Below are positions 1 through 9,645 of a DNA stretch of 64,000 nt, piece by piece. The position numbers were made by a program, and so were the translations under genes. How positions within the stretch are numbered: position 1 is the first letter of the stretch; every line of letters begins with the position of its first letter. Origin of the DNA: Anaerolineae bacterium. Lineage in GTDB: Bacteria; Chloroflexota; Anaerolineae; Anaerolineales; UBA11579. The notes below the pieces were generated by a model that worked only from the letters and a program-made list of their open reading frames with translations, was not told where the DNA came from and did no database searches. The stretch spans positions 1 to 64,000 of the forward strand of contig SCUK01000012.1 in NCBI GenBank assembly GCA_004297445.1, given 5' to 3'.

Positions 1-390
1 CGGCGTTGGGTGGGGCGGGCGAGCCGGGACTTGCAGAAGACCCTGCCGCCGGAATGGCTGGGCATACTGGAGGAACTCAAGCGCATCATGGAGGAGTTGC
101 CGCCCGAAGGGGGCAGACGCCTGTTTGAACTGTGGAAGCAAGTGCCCGGAAACCTGAAGCAGGGCCAGGCGCGAACCGCGTTGGATGAGTTGCGTTCGGT
201 GCTCATTCGGGTGAGTGAGAATTGGGAGCGCTACACGGCTTTTTTCCACGATCCGGGCATTCCCTGGACCAACAATGCCACCGAGCAGGCGATTGGGCGG
301 ATGAAAATGAGAGCGAAGTCGGTGCGGGGCTACAAGACCACCTCCGGAAGGCTCAATGGGCTGCTGGTCTCCAGTTCAACCCTGACCTGA
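1..390 (+). CDS. Transposase, C-terminal part (truncated by the window edge)
   Basis: The frame is open from base 1, so the gene starts outside the window and the ATG at 10 of the ORF track is internal. The visible 129 residues end with NNATEQAIGRMKMRAKSVRG, the kind of segment that carries the last acidic residue of a DDE transposase followed by a basic stretch. It would catalyse DNA cleavage and strand transfer of an insertion sequence. The family cannot be assigned safely; IS66-like and ISL3-like transposases have comparable C-termini. The protein stops abruptly after LNGLLVSSSTLT, inside a 12-bp direct repeat, so the 3' end may be damaged. It lies 82 bp upstream of the nusA promoter, where rimP would often be found. 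Confidence is good for 'transposase' and low for the family. Confidence 0.72.
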   Translation, partial: RRWVGRASRDLQKTLPPEWLGILEELKRIMEELPPEGGRRLFELWKQVPGNLKQGQARTALDELRSVLIRVSENWERYTAFFHDPGIPWTNNATEQAIGRMKMRAKSVRGYKTTSGRLNGLLVSSSTLT

Positions 391-407
391 AACACCAACC
401 CTGACCT
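377..407. repeat. 12-bp direct repeat at the transposase 3' end
   Basis: CAACCCTGACCT occurs at 377-388 and again at 396-407, separated by 7 bases that contain the transposase stop codon. It may be a small tandem duplication or part of an element end. No matching inverted repeat could be located because the left end lies outside the window. Confidence 0.5.
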
Positions 408-471
408 ATATTCCGCGCGCCTGCAAAAATTCACCCACCAAATTTGGGACAGCAACGGGAAATCCCGCCCC

Positions 472-500
472 TTGTCAACTGGCAGGCTCCGCGCTATAAT
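472..500 (+). promoter_or_regulatory. Sigma-70-type promoter of the nusA operon
   Basis: TTGTCA (472-477), a 17-base spacer and TATAAT (495-500) make a near-consensus promoter. Transcription would begin near 507, giving a leader of about 110 nt before nusA. Confidence 0.8.
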
Positions 501-531
501 CGTGGTGTAGGTTCAATATGGACGGCGACGA

Positions 532-552
532 GAAGTGGGCAACCCCCACTTT
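532..552 (+). promoter_or_regulatory. Hairpin in the nusA operon leader
   Basis: GAAGTGGG and CCCACTT flank a 5-base loop about 25 nt after the predicted transcription start, followed by the T-rich TTTCTTGTTGT. The shape is that of a weak intrinsic terminator or attenuator. Similar GTGGG/CCCAC leader hairpins are known ahead of rimP-nusA operons in other bacteria; NusA autocontrol at this hairpin is my inference. Confidence 0.6.
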
Positions 553-618
553 TCTTGTTGTAACGGCCAAATCTCCCAAAATTCACAAAATTGAGAACCT
601 ACGTGCGGAGACACTCGC

Positions 619-2448
619 ATGGCAAAACAAGAATTTGAACTGGCCTTTAATGAGGTGCTGGACTCGAAACAGCTTCCCAAGGAAATCGTCCTGGAAGCCA
701 TCGAGGCCGCCATGGTATCGGCGTACCGCAAGACGGTAAACGCCAGTACCGCCCAGCACGTGGAGGCCCGGCTTGACCCCGAAACCGGCGGCGTAAGCAT
801 TCATGCCGAAAAAGAAGTGGTCGAGGACGTGCAGGACGAGCGCACCGAAGTGCTGCTCGATGAAGCCCGCAAGTACCACCCGGATGCTGAATTGGGCCAG
901 GTGCTGGTTGTGCCTTCGACGCCGGAAGACTTTGGCCGTGTGGCCGCGCAGACTGCGCGTCAGGTTATCCAGCAGCGCATCCGCGAAGCCGAGCGCGAAG
1001 CCCAATTTAACCATTTCCATATCCAGGTTGGCGAAGTCGTCAATGGCGTGGTCCAGGCCACCAACCCCGGTTTTATTACGCTGGGACTGGACCGGAACGC
1101 TGAGGCGACCATGCCGCGTAACCAGCAGATTCGCGGCGAGCGTTTCCGCGTCCATGACCGGGTGCGCGCCCTGCTGCTGGAAGTGAAACTGGAGCCGCGC
1201 GGCCCTAAGATTACGCTTTCCCGCGCCCACCGCAATTTCCTGCGGCGTTTGCTTGAAGAAGAAGTGCCTGAAATCTATCACGGGCTGGTCGAGATTCGCT
1301 CGATCGCCCGTGAACCTGGCTACCGCAGCAAGGTGGCCGTGGCCGCATTGCAGCCCGGCATTGACCCGGTAGGGGCGTGCGTGGGTGTGCGCGGCGTGCG
1401 CATTCAGGCCATTGTGCGTGAACTGAACGACGAGAAAATCGACGTGATTGAATGGAACCCGGACCACGCCGCCTACATCGCCAAGGCGCTCAGCCCGGCG
1501 CGTGTGAGTGGCGTATACCTGGATGAAAAAGAAAGCGGGCGCACCGCCACCGTGGTGGTGCCGGAAGACCAGCTTAGCCTGGCCATCGGCAAGGATGGGC
1601 AAAATGCCCGCCTGGCCGCCAAGCTCACCGGTTGGCGCATCGACATTAAGAGCCTCACCGAAGCCGCCGCCGAAGCGCTGGTCAAACTACGCGACCATGA
1701 AGAGTTTGCCGGGCAGCGTGAAGCCCTGGCAGACCAGGTGCCGCTGGTGGAAGCCGTGCTCGCCAAGAAGAGCGAAGGCCGCCCGATCGCACCGGAAGAA
1801 TACACCCAGCTCGGTCGTTTCGTCACCCAGATTGAGACGGGCGCTTCCGACCGCCGCCAGGCCGAGCTCGAAGAGCAGCGCGCCCGCGCCGCAGAATTGC
1901 GCTCCCGCATTCCGGCGGCTGCATTCGAAATCCCGCTGGATGACCTGGGTCTCTCGCCTCGCTTGAACATCATCATTACCGGCGAAGGGTACTCGACCAT
2001 CGGCGACCTGATGATTCAGTTGGAAGTTGGCCCCGATGCGCTGTTGGCTCTGAATGGCGTTGGCCCCAAGGCGATGGAAGAGATTCGCACCAAACTGGAT
2101 GCCTTTGTCTTCCCGGAACCTGAACCGGAGCCGGTGGTGGAAGCCGAGCCGCTGGCCGATGTCGAAACCGCAGAGACCGGTGAAGAACTTGTCGAAGCTG
2201 CCGTGACGCCGGAAGAAAAAGCGCAGGTTGTGCTTTCCATCGAAGAAGCGTTTGCCGCCGCGCTGGCCGCAACCCAGGCGGAGTCGGGTGGGGTGGAAGC
2301 CCCGGCTGCCACGGACGACAAGGGCAAGAAGAAGAAAAAGAAATACCGCGAGATCGAATACGATCCGGATAAAGACGTCACCATTGCCCGCAAGAAACGC
2401 AAACAAAAGGGCGATGTGGGTTGGACTGAGTGGGACGATGAACCGTAG
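619..2448 (+). CDS. nusA: Transcription termination/antitermination factor NusA
   Basis: NusA binds RNA polymerase and nascent RNA and modulates pausing, termination and antitermination. At 609 residues this is longer than the Bacillus (about 370) and E. coli (495) proteins. Visible order: N-terminal polymerase-binding domain (1-125), S1 domain around 135-205, KH1 and KH2 (230-350, with [14 protein letters not shown] and [16 protein letters not shown]), then a helical stretch with a helix-hairpin-helix segment near 470 ([12 protein letters not shown]), an acidic Glu/Ala-rich tail and a lysine-rich end ([15 protein letters not shown]). The ATG follows GCGGAGAC. It is the first gene of the operon after the leader hairpin; rimP is not between the promoter and nusA. 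Identification is secure; the role of the extended tail is unknown. Confidence 0.97.
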   Translation: MAKQEFELAFNEVLDSKQLPKEIVLEAIEAAMVSAYRKTVNASTAQHVEARLDPETGGVSIHAEKEVVEDVQDERTEVLLDEARKYHPDAELGQVLVVPSTPEDFGRVAAQTARQVIQQRIREAEREAQFNHFHIQVGEVVNGVVQATNPGFITLGLDRNAEATMPRNQQIRGERFRVHDRVRALLLEVKLEPRGPKITLSRAHRNFLRRLLEEEVPEIYHGLVEIRSIAREPGYRSKVAVAALQPGIDPVGACVGVRGVRIQAIVRELNDEKIDVIEWNPDHAAYIAKALSPARVSGVYLDEKESGRTATVVVPEDQLSLAIGKDGQNARLAAKLTGWRIDIKSLTEAAAEALVKLRDHEEFAGQREALADQVPLVEAVLAKKSEGRPIAPEEYTQLGRFVTQIETGASDRRQAELEEQRARAAELRSRIPAAAFEIPLDDLGLSPRLNIIITGEGYSTIGDLMIQLEVGPDALLALNGVGPKAMEEIRTKLDAFVFPEPEPEPVVEAEPLADVETAETGEELVEAAVTPEEKAQVVLSIEEAFAAALAATQAESGGVEAPAATDDKGKKKKKKYREIEYDPDKDVTIARKKRKQKGDVGWTEWDDEP

Positions 2449-2465
2449 GCAGTCTCTTGGGTAGC

Positions 2466-2777
2466 GTGGTGACCGCCGGAAAGCAGCCGCCGCGCCGCAA
2501 GCACGTGCCGCAGCGCACTTGTGTGGGCTGCCGCACCGTTCAGGAGAAGCGCGCCCTCATTCGGGTGGTGCGTACGCCGGATGGAGTCCATGTGGACCTC
2601 ACCGGCAAACTGGCCGGGCGTGGCGCCTACCTGCACGACCAGCGCTCGTGCTGGGAACAGGGCATCAAGGGCGCTCTCGCCCGTGCCCTGAAAACTGAAT
2701 TGACCGATACCGACCGCGAACGGCTGAACCAGACCTTACAGTCGCTGCCGGCCGCACCAGACGCCCAAAACCGATGA
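2466..2777 (+). CDS. ylxR: YlxR family RNA-binding protein (DUF448)
   Basis: A small basic protein of about 103 residues with the family hallmarks: RTCVGCRTVQEKRALIRVVR near the N-terminus and a VDLTGKLAGRGAYLH segment, followed by a cysteine in SCWEQ. YlxR lies between nusA and infB in many bacteria, as here; in B. subtilis the homologue has been linked to RNase P regulation (RnpM). The ORF track starts at TTG 2457. I prefer GTG 2466 (or 2469), because conservation begins around the PPRRKHVPQRTC segment and no clear ribosome binding site supports the TTG. It begins 18 bp after nusA and should be co-transcribed. The ribosomal L7Ae-like ylxQ that often follows is absent. Confidence 0.88.
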   Translation: MVTAGKQPPRRKHVPQRTCVGCRTVQEKRALIRVVRTPDGVHVDLTGKLAGRGAYLHDQRSCWEQGIKGALARALKTELTDTDRERLNQTLQSLPAAPDAQNR

Positions 2778-2905
2778 CCATGGCGGGCTAAGCGTCTACC
2801 GCCCCGGCCGGGGCCTGGCAGTTTCGGGGTCATTATCGGAACCCCCTATCCGTATCAGCGGCTTTGCCGCCACTGGCGGTCTGTTGCGGATAAAAGGAGA
2901 AACAC

Positions 2906-4714
2906 ATGAGCACAAATACGGAAATCAAGAACATTGAACTGCCTGGCAGCCTCACGGTGCGCGAACTTGCAGAGATGCTGGGCAATACGCCCATTGACAT
3001 TATTAAAATCCTGATGTCCAACGGGGTGATGGCGAACATTAACCAGGTGATCGATTTTGATACGGCCGCCATCGTGGCCTCCGAGTTGGGTTTTGAAGCC
3101 ACGCTGAAGGCCATTGACCAGGTGGAGCAGGAAGACAAGGGTGAAATCGCCCTCTGGAAACGCCTGATTGCTGACGAACCCCAGGCGGAATTGCGTGCCC
3201 GCCCGCCGGTGGTCACCATCCTCGGCCACGTTGACCACGGCAAGACCACCCTGCTGGATGCCATCCGCCAGACCAATGTAGTGGAAGGCGAGGCCGGAGG
3301 CATCACTCAGCATATCGGCGCATATCAGGTCATCCACAACGGCAAGACTGTCACGTTTCTGGATACGCCCGGCCACGCCGCGTTCACCGCGATGCGCTCA
3401 CGCGGCGCGCAGGGCGCGGATATCGTTATCCTGGTGGTGGCTGCCGATGATGGCGTCATGCCCCAGACCCGCGAAGCCTACAACCACGCCCGCGCCGCCA
3501 AGGTGCCGATGGTGGTGGCGATGAACAAAATTGACCGCCCGAATGCCAACCCGGAGCGTGTGAAGCAGCAACTGGCCGATATGGGCCTGGTCCCGGACGA
3601 TTGGGACGGCGATACGATGGTAGTTCCGGTTTCGGCGAAGCAGAAGCAGGGCATCGAAGACCTGCTGGAAGCGGTGCAGTTGGTGGCGGAGAACACCCAG
3701 ATTCAGGCCAACCCGGAGGGTCAGGTGTTTGGCACCGTCATTGAGGCCGAGCGCGACAAATCGCGCGGCGTCACCGCCACCATCCTTGTCCAGAACGGCA
3801 CCCTGAGAATGGGCGATACGCTGGTGGCCGGAATGACCTACGGGCGCATCCGTGCCATGTTTGACCATCACGGCGAGGCAATTGAAGAAGCCGGCCCTTC
3901 CGCGCCGGTTTCTGTGCTTGGCTTGAGCGACGTCCCGACAGCCGGCGACTTGTTCCGCGTGGTGGAGAACGACCGTGCCGCGCGTGGCATTGTCGCCGAG
4001 CGTGAAGAAAAGGCCAAGGAAACCAAGGAAGAAGCCGGCCGCACCCGCAAACTGGAGAACGTATTCAATCGCTTCCAGTCCGGCGAGATGCGCGAACTGC
4101 GCCTGATTGTGAAGGCTGATGTGCAGGGGTCGCTCGAACCTATTGTTTCATCCCTCAAAGAAATCAAGGGCGAGGATGAACTGGGCGAAATTCGCGTTAA
4201 CGTCCTGCACTCCGCTACCGGCAATGTCGTCGGCGACGATGTCAGCCTCGCCAGCGCGTCGGATGCCATCGTGCTGGGTTTCAGCGTGGATGTGGACAAT
4301 GCCGCTGCCCGCCAGGCCGAGACCGAAGGCGTCGAAATTCGAACCTATGACATTATTTACCGGCTGACGGAAGATGTTGAAAAGGCTCTCAAAGGCATGC
4401 TTGAACCGGAAGATGTTGAGAAGGTTCTTGGCAAAGCCGAAGTGCGCCAGTTGTTTGAGATTAAGAAGATTGGCGTAATTGCCGGCTGCCGCGTCACCGA
4501 GGGCGAAATCAAGCGCACCGCCCGCATGCGGGTTGTGCGCGGGGGCGAGAAGGTCATCTTCGAAGGCCCGATTTCCTCGCTCAAGCATGAACGTGATGAT
4601 GTGCGCGACGTGCGCAACGGGTTTGAATGTGGCATTGGCATCGAGGGCTTCACCGATTTCAAGATTGGCGATGTCCTTGAATGTTTCATCATTGAGAAGA
4701 CGGCCCATAAGTAG
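2906..4714 (+). CDS. infB: Translation initiation factor IF-2
   Basis: IF-2 is the GTPase that delivers fMet-tRNA to the 30S subunit and promotes subunit joining. The 602-residue protein is a short form: a compact N-terminal IF2-N helical domain ([19 protein letters not shown]), then the G domain with G1 GHVDHGKT near residue 107, DTPGH and NKID, then domains II, III and C2. E. coli IF-2 is about 890 residues, and the long variable N-terminal extension is missing here. The start is supported by AAAGGAGA seven bases upstream of the ATG. A 128-bp gap after ylxR contains two GC-rich hairpins (around CCCCGGCCGGGG and GGGGTC/AACCCC) that might tune expression. Confidence 0.98.
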   Translation: MSTNTEIKNIELPGSLTVRELAEMLGNTPIDIIKILMSNGVMANINQVIDFDTAAIVASELGFEATLKAIDQVEQEDKGEIALWKRLIADEPQAELRARPPVVTILGHVDHGKTTLLDAIRQTNVVEGEAGGITQHIGAYQVIHNGKTVTFLDTPGHAAFTAMRSRGAQGADIVILVVAADDGVMPQTREAYNHARAAKVPMVVAMNKIDRPNANPERVKQQLADMGLVPDDWDGDTMVVPVSAKQKQGIEDLLEAVQLVAENTQIQANPEGQVFGTVIEAERDKSRGVTATILVQNGTLRMGDTLVAGMTYGRIRAMFDHHGEAIEEAGPSAPVSVLGLSDVPTAGDLFRVVENDRAARGIVAEREEKAKETKEEAGRTRKLENVFNRFQSGEMRELRLIVKADVQGSLEPIVSSLKEIKGEDELGEIRVNVLHSATGNVVGDDVSLASASDAIVLGFSVDVDNAAARQAETEGVEIRTYDIIYRLTEDVEKALKGMLEPEDVEKVLGKAEVRQLFEIKKIGVIAGCRVTEGEIKRTARMRVVRGGEKVIFEGPISSLKHERDDVRDVRNGFECGIGIEGFTDFKIGDVLECFIIEKTAHK

Positions 4715-4744
4715 CCGTGCAGGTTTAAGGAAAGCCGAAACACG

Positions 4745-5137
4745 ATGGTATCTCAAAGCCGTGCCCTGCGCGTCGGGGAGCGCATTCAGCAGGAACTTTC
4801 CGAGCTCCTACTGTTTTCCGTCACCGACCCCCGCTTGCGCCAGATTTTTGTGACCCAGGTTCGGGTGGACCGCGAACTGGAATATGCCAACATCTTCGTC
4901 TCGGCGCTGGAAGGGCCTGAGCGCATGGACGAAATCCTGGCGGGCCTGCGTCACGCCGCTGGATTCCTGCGCCACGAACTGGCCCGGCGGGTGGAACTCC
5001 GCAGTTTCCCTCAATTGCGATTCCACTGGGACCCCACGCCGGAACACGCCGCCCACATTGACCAGTTGATTTCGGGCCTGAACACCGGCAAGCAAGACCC
5101 CAAACAAGAAGACCAGACCCCGCCTGACGATGAATAA
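4745..5137 (+). CDS. rbfA: 30S ribosome-binding factor RbfA
   Basis: RbfA is a small KH-fold protein that binds the pre-30S subunit for 16S rRNA 5'-end maturation and cold adaptation. The 130 residues show the family pattern: SRALRVGERIQQELSELL at the N-terminus, VTDPRLRQIFVTQVRVDREL, then IFVSALEG and RHAAGFLRHELARRVELR with a LRFHWD end. The C-terminal tail (PKQEDQTPPDDE) is acidic and variable. It lies 30 bp after infB, behind AAGGAAAG, and its last 8 bases overlap nrnA, indicating translational coupling. Confidence 0.96.
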   Translation: MVSQSRALRVGERIQQELSELLLFSVTDPRLRQIFVTQVRVDRELEYANIFVSALEGPERMDEILAGLRHAAGFLRHELARRVELRSFPQLRFHWDPTPEHAAHIDQLISGLNTGKQDPKQEDQTPPDDE

Positions 5138-6113
5138 AGCGCTGCTGAATGAAGCGCGGGCGCTGCTCGGCGCCGCGCAGCGCATCCTGGTCGCCGGTCA
5201 TGTGCGGCCGGATGGCGATGCCATTGGCTCTGTGTTGGGTCTGGGCATGGCGCTGGAAGCCCAGGGCAAGGCCGTCCAGATGGTGCTGGCCGATGGCGTA
5301 TCGTCCTCCATGAAGTTCATCCCAGGTAGTGACCGCATCGTCACCAAAGCCAGCGGCGAGTTTGACCTCGTCGTGGCGCTGGATACCGGCGACCTAGAAC
5401 GTCTCGGTACCGCCATCCCGGCGGGGCGGGCGATTGACCTCAATATTGACCATCACCCCACCAATACGCTCTACGGGCGGCTTAACCTGGTTGACCCGCA
5501 GGCAGCGGCCGTTGCCGAGATTTTGGCGCAACACTTGCCCGACCTCGGTCTGGCATTCACCCCGGAAGTGCGCGCCGCCCTGCTCACCGGTCTGCTGACG
5601 GATACCATCGGCTTCCGCACGCCCAACACCCGCCCGGGCACCCTGCGTCTGGCCGCCGATTTGCTGGAAGGCGGCGCGCCGCTGGCCCACCTGTATTTTG
5701 AAGCCCTTACCAAACGCACGTTTTCCTCGGTACGTTTGTGGGGGCAGGCGCTTGGAAAGGTCAAGCTGGCTGACGGCATCGTCTGGGCGACCATCAGCCG
5801 GGAAGATGCCAGGGCGGCGGGTTACTCCGGCCGTGATGATGCCGACCTGGTGAACTGGCTGGCTTCCGTGGCGGAATCCGAAATTGCTCTTGTCCTTGTC
5901 CAGCAGGATGACGAGACGGTGAAAGTCTCCTGGCGTGCCGAAGACGGCGCCGATGTAGCCCAGGTTGCGGTACAATTTGGTGGCGGCGGCCATGTGGCTG
6001 CTTCAGGCGCCGTGGTAAAGGGGAATCTTTTGGAGGTGGAGGAGCGCGTACTCAAAGCGACCGCCGCTATTCTTACAGAGCGTTTACAAAATCCCAACAC
6101 TGAATCGCTATAA
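5130..6113 (+). CDS. nrnA: DHH-family phosphoesterase (NrnA-type oligoribonuclease / pAp phosphatase)
   Basis: NrnA proteins degrade short RNAs to mononucleotides and dephosphorylate pAp to AMP, using Mn2+ bound by DHH-family motifs. The 327-residue length is typical. Visible motifs are GHVRPDGDAIGS (motif I), ALDTGDLERLG (motif II), the DHH signature in NIDHHPTN (motif III), and GGGGHVAASGAV in the DHHA1 domain near the C-terminus. The start overlaps rbfA by 8 bp. Co-location with rbfA and truB is common in Gram-positive and Chloroflexi genomes. The stop codon overlaps a TATAAT box that may serve truB. Confidence 0.93.
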   Translation: MNKALLNEARALLGAAQRILVAGHVRPDGDAIGSVLGLGMALEAQGKAVQMVLADGVSSSMKFIPGSDRIVTKASGEFDLVVALDTGDLERLGTAIPAGRAIDLNIDHHPTNTLYGRLNLVDPQAAAVAEILAQHLPDLGLAFTPEVRAALLTGLLTDTIGFRTPNTRPGTLRLAADLLEGGAPLAHLYFEALTKRTFSSVRLWGQALGKVKLADGIVWATISREDARAAGYSGRDDADLVNWLASVAESEIALVLVQQDDETVKVSWRAEDGADVAQVAVQFGGGGHVAASGAVVKGNLLEVEERVLKATAAILTERLQNPNTESL

Positions 6114-6114
6114 T
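6083..6114 (+). promoter_or_regulatory. Possible internal promoter for truB
   Basis: TATAAT (6109-6114) overlaps the nrnA stop codon and is followed by AGAGTC, a context repeated exactly at 41275. TTTACA (6083-6088) lies 20 bases upstream, longer than the ideal spacer, so the -35 assignment is weak. Confidence 0.45.
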
Positions 6115-6217
6115 AGAGTCGGTCAGAAATCGTTTAAAAAGGTGAGTGACCATTGATTCTTTCCCGCGCGTGGGACTTGGGGGAACCAGATAACGGGGAG
6201 ACAGGACAGGATATCTA

Positions 6218-7126
6218 ATGGACCAAAAAGCTGTGGATAACCTCGTTTCAGGCGTAATTGTCGTGGATAAGCCCGTTGGGCTGACTTCCCACGATGTAGT
6301 ACAGATCATTCGCAAGGGCACCAATATCCGCCGCGCCGGTCATACCGGCACGCTTGACCCGCGCGCCTCTGGTGTGCTGGTGGTACTGCTGGGGCCGGCC
6401 GTCCGCCTGAGCGAATATGTCTCGGCGTCAGACAAACGCTACCAGGCCACCATCCGGCTTGGCAGCAGCACCGATACGTATGACTCCGAAGGCGCCATGC
6501 AGGGCGAAGAAATGCCCGTAGACGTCACCGAAGAGAAATTCCTCGAAATCCTGAAGAGTTTTGAAGGCGAAAAGGAACAGGTCCCGCCGCCATATTCCGC
6601 CGTGCACGTGGACGGCAAACGCGCCTACGAACTGGCGCGCCAGGGCGAGGAAGTGGAACTGGAACCGCGCATGATTAACGTCTACAGCCTGGACCTGCTG
6701 GAATGGGCGCCCCCCGAAGTGGTGATTGATGTCTATTGCTCCAGCGGCACCTACGTGCGCTCGCTGGCGCATGACCTCGGCCAGTTGCTCGGTTGTGGGG
6801 CGCACCTGATTGGTCTGCGCCGTACCAAGAGCGGCCAGTTCACCCTGCGGGATGCCACCAGTCTGCGCCGCCTGCGCGACTCATTTGACTCAGGCGATTG
6901 GGCGCAGTTCCTCATCCCCGCCGCCGAAGCGCTGGGCGATTGGAAGACGATTGTGGTCGGCGGCGAACTTCTCGAAACCGTCCGCCATGGTCACCGCTTC
7001 CCCAATGAAGATGGCAGCACTGGTTGGGCGCGCGCCATCAGTGAACAGGGCGACCTCGTGGCTCTTCTGGAGGCCGATGAAGAGACCAAGGAGTGGCAGC
7101 CCAAAAAGGTCTTCTTCACCAGCTAG
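6218..7126 (+). CDS. truB: tRNA pseudouridine(55) synthase TruB
   Basis: TruB isomerises U55 to pseudouridine in the T-loop of elongator tRNAs and also helps tRNA fold. The 302 residues carry the N-terminal GVIVVDKPVGLTSHDVV, the catalytic aspartate in GHTGTLDPRASGVLVV, and the RYQATIRLG and PPPYSAVHVDGKRAYELAR segments. A CSSGTYVRSLAHDLG motif follows, then a shorter PUA-like C-terminal region. The gene begins 104 bp after nrnA, with a leader containing a small hairpin (TCCC/GGGA), and ends in front of a strong intrinsic terminator, so it closes the nusA operon. Confidence 0.97.
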   Translation: MDQKAVDNLVSGVIVVDKPVGLTSHDVVQIIRKGTNIRRAGHTGTLDPRASGVLVVLLGPAVRLSEYVSASDKRYQATIRLGSSTDTYDSEGAMQGEEMPVDVTEEKFLEILKSFEGEKEQVPPPYSAVHVDGKRAYELARQGEEVELEPRMINVYSLDLLEWAPPEVVIDVYCSSGTYVRSLAHDLGQLLGCGAHLIGLRRTKSGQFTLRDATSLRRLRDSFDSGDWAQFLIPAAEALGDWKTIVVGGELLETVRHGHRFPNEDGSTGWARAISEQGDLVALLEADEETKEWQPKKVFFTS

Positions 7127-7144
7127 GCAATACCGAATAGAATG

Positions 7145-7178
7145 AACCTTGCGGGTGTTCCCCGCAAGGTTTTTGTTT
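7145..7178 (+). terminator. Intrinsic terminator after truB
   Basis: An 11-bp perfect stem (AACCTTGCGGG / CCCGCAAGGTT) with a 5-base loop is followed by TTTTTGTTT. It ends the nusA-truB operon and overlaps the over-extended ORF-track start of ribF, which is one reason to reject that start. Confidence 0.92.
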
Positions 7179-7220
7179 AACGGCCAGCCTGTGTTTGGAG
7201 TTGATAAAATTATTCCACCC

Positions 7221-8162
7221 ATGCAGCACACCCGCGACCTCCAATCCCTTTCGCTCACCAACACGTTTCTTTCGGTCGGTGTGTTCGATGGCGTGCACCG
7301 CGGTCACCGCGCCATCCTCGAACCAATGGTGGCTGCTGCGCGTGCCGCCGGAACCACCGCCGTAGCCCTGACATTTGACCCGCACCCTACAGTGGTGTTC
7401 AGCGGCCCGCGCGATGGCTTTCTGCTCACCAGCCCGGAAGAACGCGCCGAACTCCTGGGGGCGCTGGGCCTGGATGTTCTCATTACATTCCCCTTTAGCC
7501 GCGACGCTGCCGCCACGCCGGCGCGCGACTTTGTGGAGGCGCTGCACGCCCGCCTGGGCTTGAAAGAACTATGGGTTGGGCATGACTTTGCGATGGGTTA
7601 CAAGCGGCAGGGTGACGTGTCTACCCTCCGTGCGCTTGGCGCAGAACTTGGCTTCACCGTCAATGCCGTGCCGGCGCTGGAAAACGGAGATGGACCGATT
7701 TCTTCCACCCGTATCCGGCAGCACCTCGCCGCGGGGGAGGTACAGTTCGCCAACAGCCTGTTGGGCCGGGAATACAGCCTGCGGGGAGTCGTCATCCGCG
7801 GCGATGGCCGTGGACGCACCATTGGCATCCCCACCGCCAACCTCAACATTCCGCCGGACCGGGCCACGCCGGCCAACGGGGTCTACGCAGGTTGGGCGCA
7901 GATTGGCGCAGAACGGGTGATGGCCGTGACCAATATTGGCCTGCGCCCCACCTTTGAGCAGGCCGCCCCGCGCCGCACGGTGGAAGCGCACCTCCTGGAT
8001 TTTGACCGCGACCTCTATGGCACAGAGTTGGCCCTCAGCTTTGCCGCCCGCTTGCGCGGTGAGCAGAAGTTCAGCGACATCGATGCACTGGTGGCTCAAA
8101 TTCGAAACGATATCGAGCAGGCGCGCCAGGACCTCCAGACCGGTCAGGGCGGCGCTTCTTAA
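7221..8162 (+). CDS. ribF: Bifunctional riboflavin kinase / FMN adenylyltransferase
   Basis: RibF phosphorylates riboflavin to FMN and adenylates FMN to FAD. I start at ATG 7221 (313 residues) because the upstream part of the ORF runs through the truB terminator and the conserved protein begins at LQSLSLTNTFLSVG. The N-terminal nucleotidyltransferase domain shows GVFDGVHRGHRAIL and ISSTRIRQHL; the C-terminal kinase domain shows GRGRTIGIPTANLNI and TNIGLRPTF. TAAAAT at 7205-7210 lies 10 bases before the ATG and there is no Shine-Dalgarno sequence, so a leaderless or very short-leader transcript is possible. The truB-ribF order is widespread in bacteria. Confidence 0.95.
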   Translation: MQHTRDLQSLSLTNTFLSVGVFDGVHRGHRAILEPMVAAARAAGTTAVALTFDPHPTVVFSGPRDGFLLTSPEERAELLGALGLDVLITFPFSRDAAATPARDFVEALHARLGLKELWVGHDFAMGYKRQGDVSTLRALGAELGFTVNAVPALENGDGPISSTRIRQHLAAGEVQFANSLLGREYSLRGVVIRGDGRGRTIGIPTANLNIPPDRATPANGVYAGWAQIGAERVMAVTNIGLRPTFEQAAPRRTVEAHLLDFDRDLYGTELALSFAARLRGEQKFSDIDALVAQIRNDIEQARQDLQTGQGGAS

Positions 8163-8252
8163 GGTTAATGCGCTATTGCATTCCCACACACTGTGCTTTA
8201 ATGAATTATTCTTTTCAACTTGTTTCGTCTGTGCCAGTGATCCTGACCTCTC

Positions 8253-9047
8253 ATGCGCCAATACCTTGACCTGATGCAGTACGTCCTCGACCACGGGGCG
8301 GAGAAGACCGACCGCACCGGCACCGGGACGCGCTCCGTGTTCGGCTACCAGATGCGCTTCGATCTGGCGCAGGGTTTCCCGCTGGTCACCACCAAGCGCA
8401 TTCACACCAAATCCGTCATTCACGAATTGCTTTGGTTCCTGGCCGGGGACACCAACGTGGCCTACTTGCAGGAAAACGGGGTGCGTATCTGGAACGAATG
8501 GGCCGATGAACATGGCGAACTCGGCCCGGTGTACGGGGCGCAGTGGCGCAGCTGGCGCGGGGCGGATGGTGCAACCGTGGACCAGATATCGCAGTTGGTG
8601 GAGATGATAAAGACCAAACCGGATTCCCGGCGGCTGATTGTCAGCGCCTGGAACGTCGCGGAATTGGATGAGATGGCTCTCCCTCCCTGCCACACGTTGT
8701 TCCAGTTTTACGTAGCCGGCGGCCGGTTGTCCTGCCAGTTGTATCAGCGTTCAGCGGACATCTTCCTCGGCGTGCCTTTCAACATCGCCTCGTACGCGTT
8801 GCTGACGCTGATGATGGCGCAGGTCTGCGACCTCCAGCCGGGTGACTTCGTCCACACGCTGGGTGACGCACACCTGTACAACAACCACCTGGATCAGGCC
8901 CGCCTGCAACTTGCGCGAGACCCCTTCCCGCTGCCTGCAATGCACCTCAATCCGGCGGCGAAGGACATCTTTGCGTTCAAGTTTGAAGATTTCACACTGG
9001 AAGACTACCAGTATCACTCCCACATTCCCGCGCCGGTGGCGATATGA
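8253..9047 (+). CDS. thyA: Thymidylate synthase ThyA
   Basis: ThyA methylates dUMP to dTMP with methylenetetrahydrofolate, releasing dihydrofolate. Its 264 residues equal the E. coli length. Visible are the N-terminal [39 protein letters not shown], the active-site cysteine in [12 protein letters not shown], and the [19 protein letters not shown] substrate segment. The last 4 bases overlap folA (ATGA), so the two are translationally coupled and the dihydrofolate made here is reduced by the neighbouring product. TTTAAT at 8197 may be part of a weak promoter. Confidence 0.98.
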   Translation: MRQYLDLMQYVLDHGAEKTDRTGTGTRSVFGYQMRFDLAQGFPLVTTKRIHTKSVIHELLWFLAGDTNVAYLQENGVRIWNEWADEHGELGPVYGAQWRSWRGADGATVDQISQLVEMIKTKPDSRRLIVSAWNVAELDEMALPPCHTLFQFYVAGGRLSCQLYQRSADIFLGVPFNIASYALLTLMMAQVCDLQPGDFVHTLGDAHLYNNHLDQARLQLARDPFPLPAMHLNPAAKDIFAFKFEDFTLEDYQYHSHIPAPVAI

Positions 9048-9538
9048 TTGTCTCCGTCATTGTTGCCGTGGAAGAGGGTGGGGGGATTGGCTACCGCGGC
9101 GGCATCCCCTGGAAACTCAAGGACGACCTGAAACTATTCAAAGAAACCACCATGGGGCATCATCTGGTGGTGGGCCGCAAGACATGGGAGAGCATTGGCC
9201 GCGCTCTGCCGGGCCGTAAGATGTTGGTCGTTACCCGCCAATCGGAGTACCATGCGGAAGGTGCCGAGGTGGTCGGTTCGTTAAGCGAGGCTCTCACGCT
9301 GGCGCAAAGCCGTGGCGAGACCGAGGTCTTTATCGGCGGCGGCGCCGAACTGTATGCCGAAGCGCTGCCCATCGCCGACCGGCTGTACTACACCCGGGTG
9401 CTGGCCAGAGTGCTCTGTGACACGTTGTTCCCGTGGCAAGGGGAAATGACCCTGCACGAGGTGGAACGGCGCGAGTTCCCCGCCAATGAACGCAATGAAT
9501 ACCCGTTTGTGTGGCGCGTGATGGAACGGCGCATGTAA
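9044..9538 (+). CDS. folA: Dihydrofolate reductase
   Basis: FolA reduces dihydrofolate to tetrahydrofolate with NADPH. The 164-residue protein has the family landmarks: [20 protein letters not shown], the acidic active-site residue in [30 protein letters not shown], and [24 protein letters not shown]. It overlaps the end of thyA by 4 bp, a classic thyA-folA pair that closes the thymidylate cycle. No intrinsic terminator is visible in the 100 bp downstream. Confidence 0.97.
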   Translation: MIVSVIVAVEEGGGIGYRGGIPWKLKDDLKLFKETTMGHHLVVGRKTWESIGRALPGRKMLVVTRQSEYHAEGAEVVGSLSEALTLAQSRGETEVFIGGGAELYAEALPIADRLYYTRVLARVLCDTLFPWQGEMTLHEVERREFPANERNEYPFVWRVMERRM

Positions 9539-9645
9539 GGCCGTCTCCTACTTTTGACCGATTAATCCCCAAACCTACAGGCAAATCAATAGCTTTGGCA
9601 CTCAGGTGCTTAAGCGGTTCTATCCGGCCGCGTTAGCATTGGGGC

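Noticed and set aside
583-1602. 339-residue minus-strand ORF opposite nusA
   Set aside because: It has low complexity in His/Gly/Arg and no recognisable domain, and lies wholly antisense to a certain nusA. It is a high-GC shadow frame.
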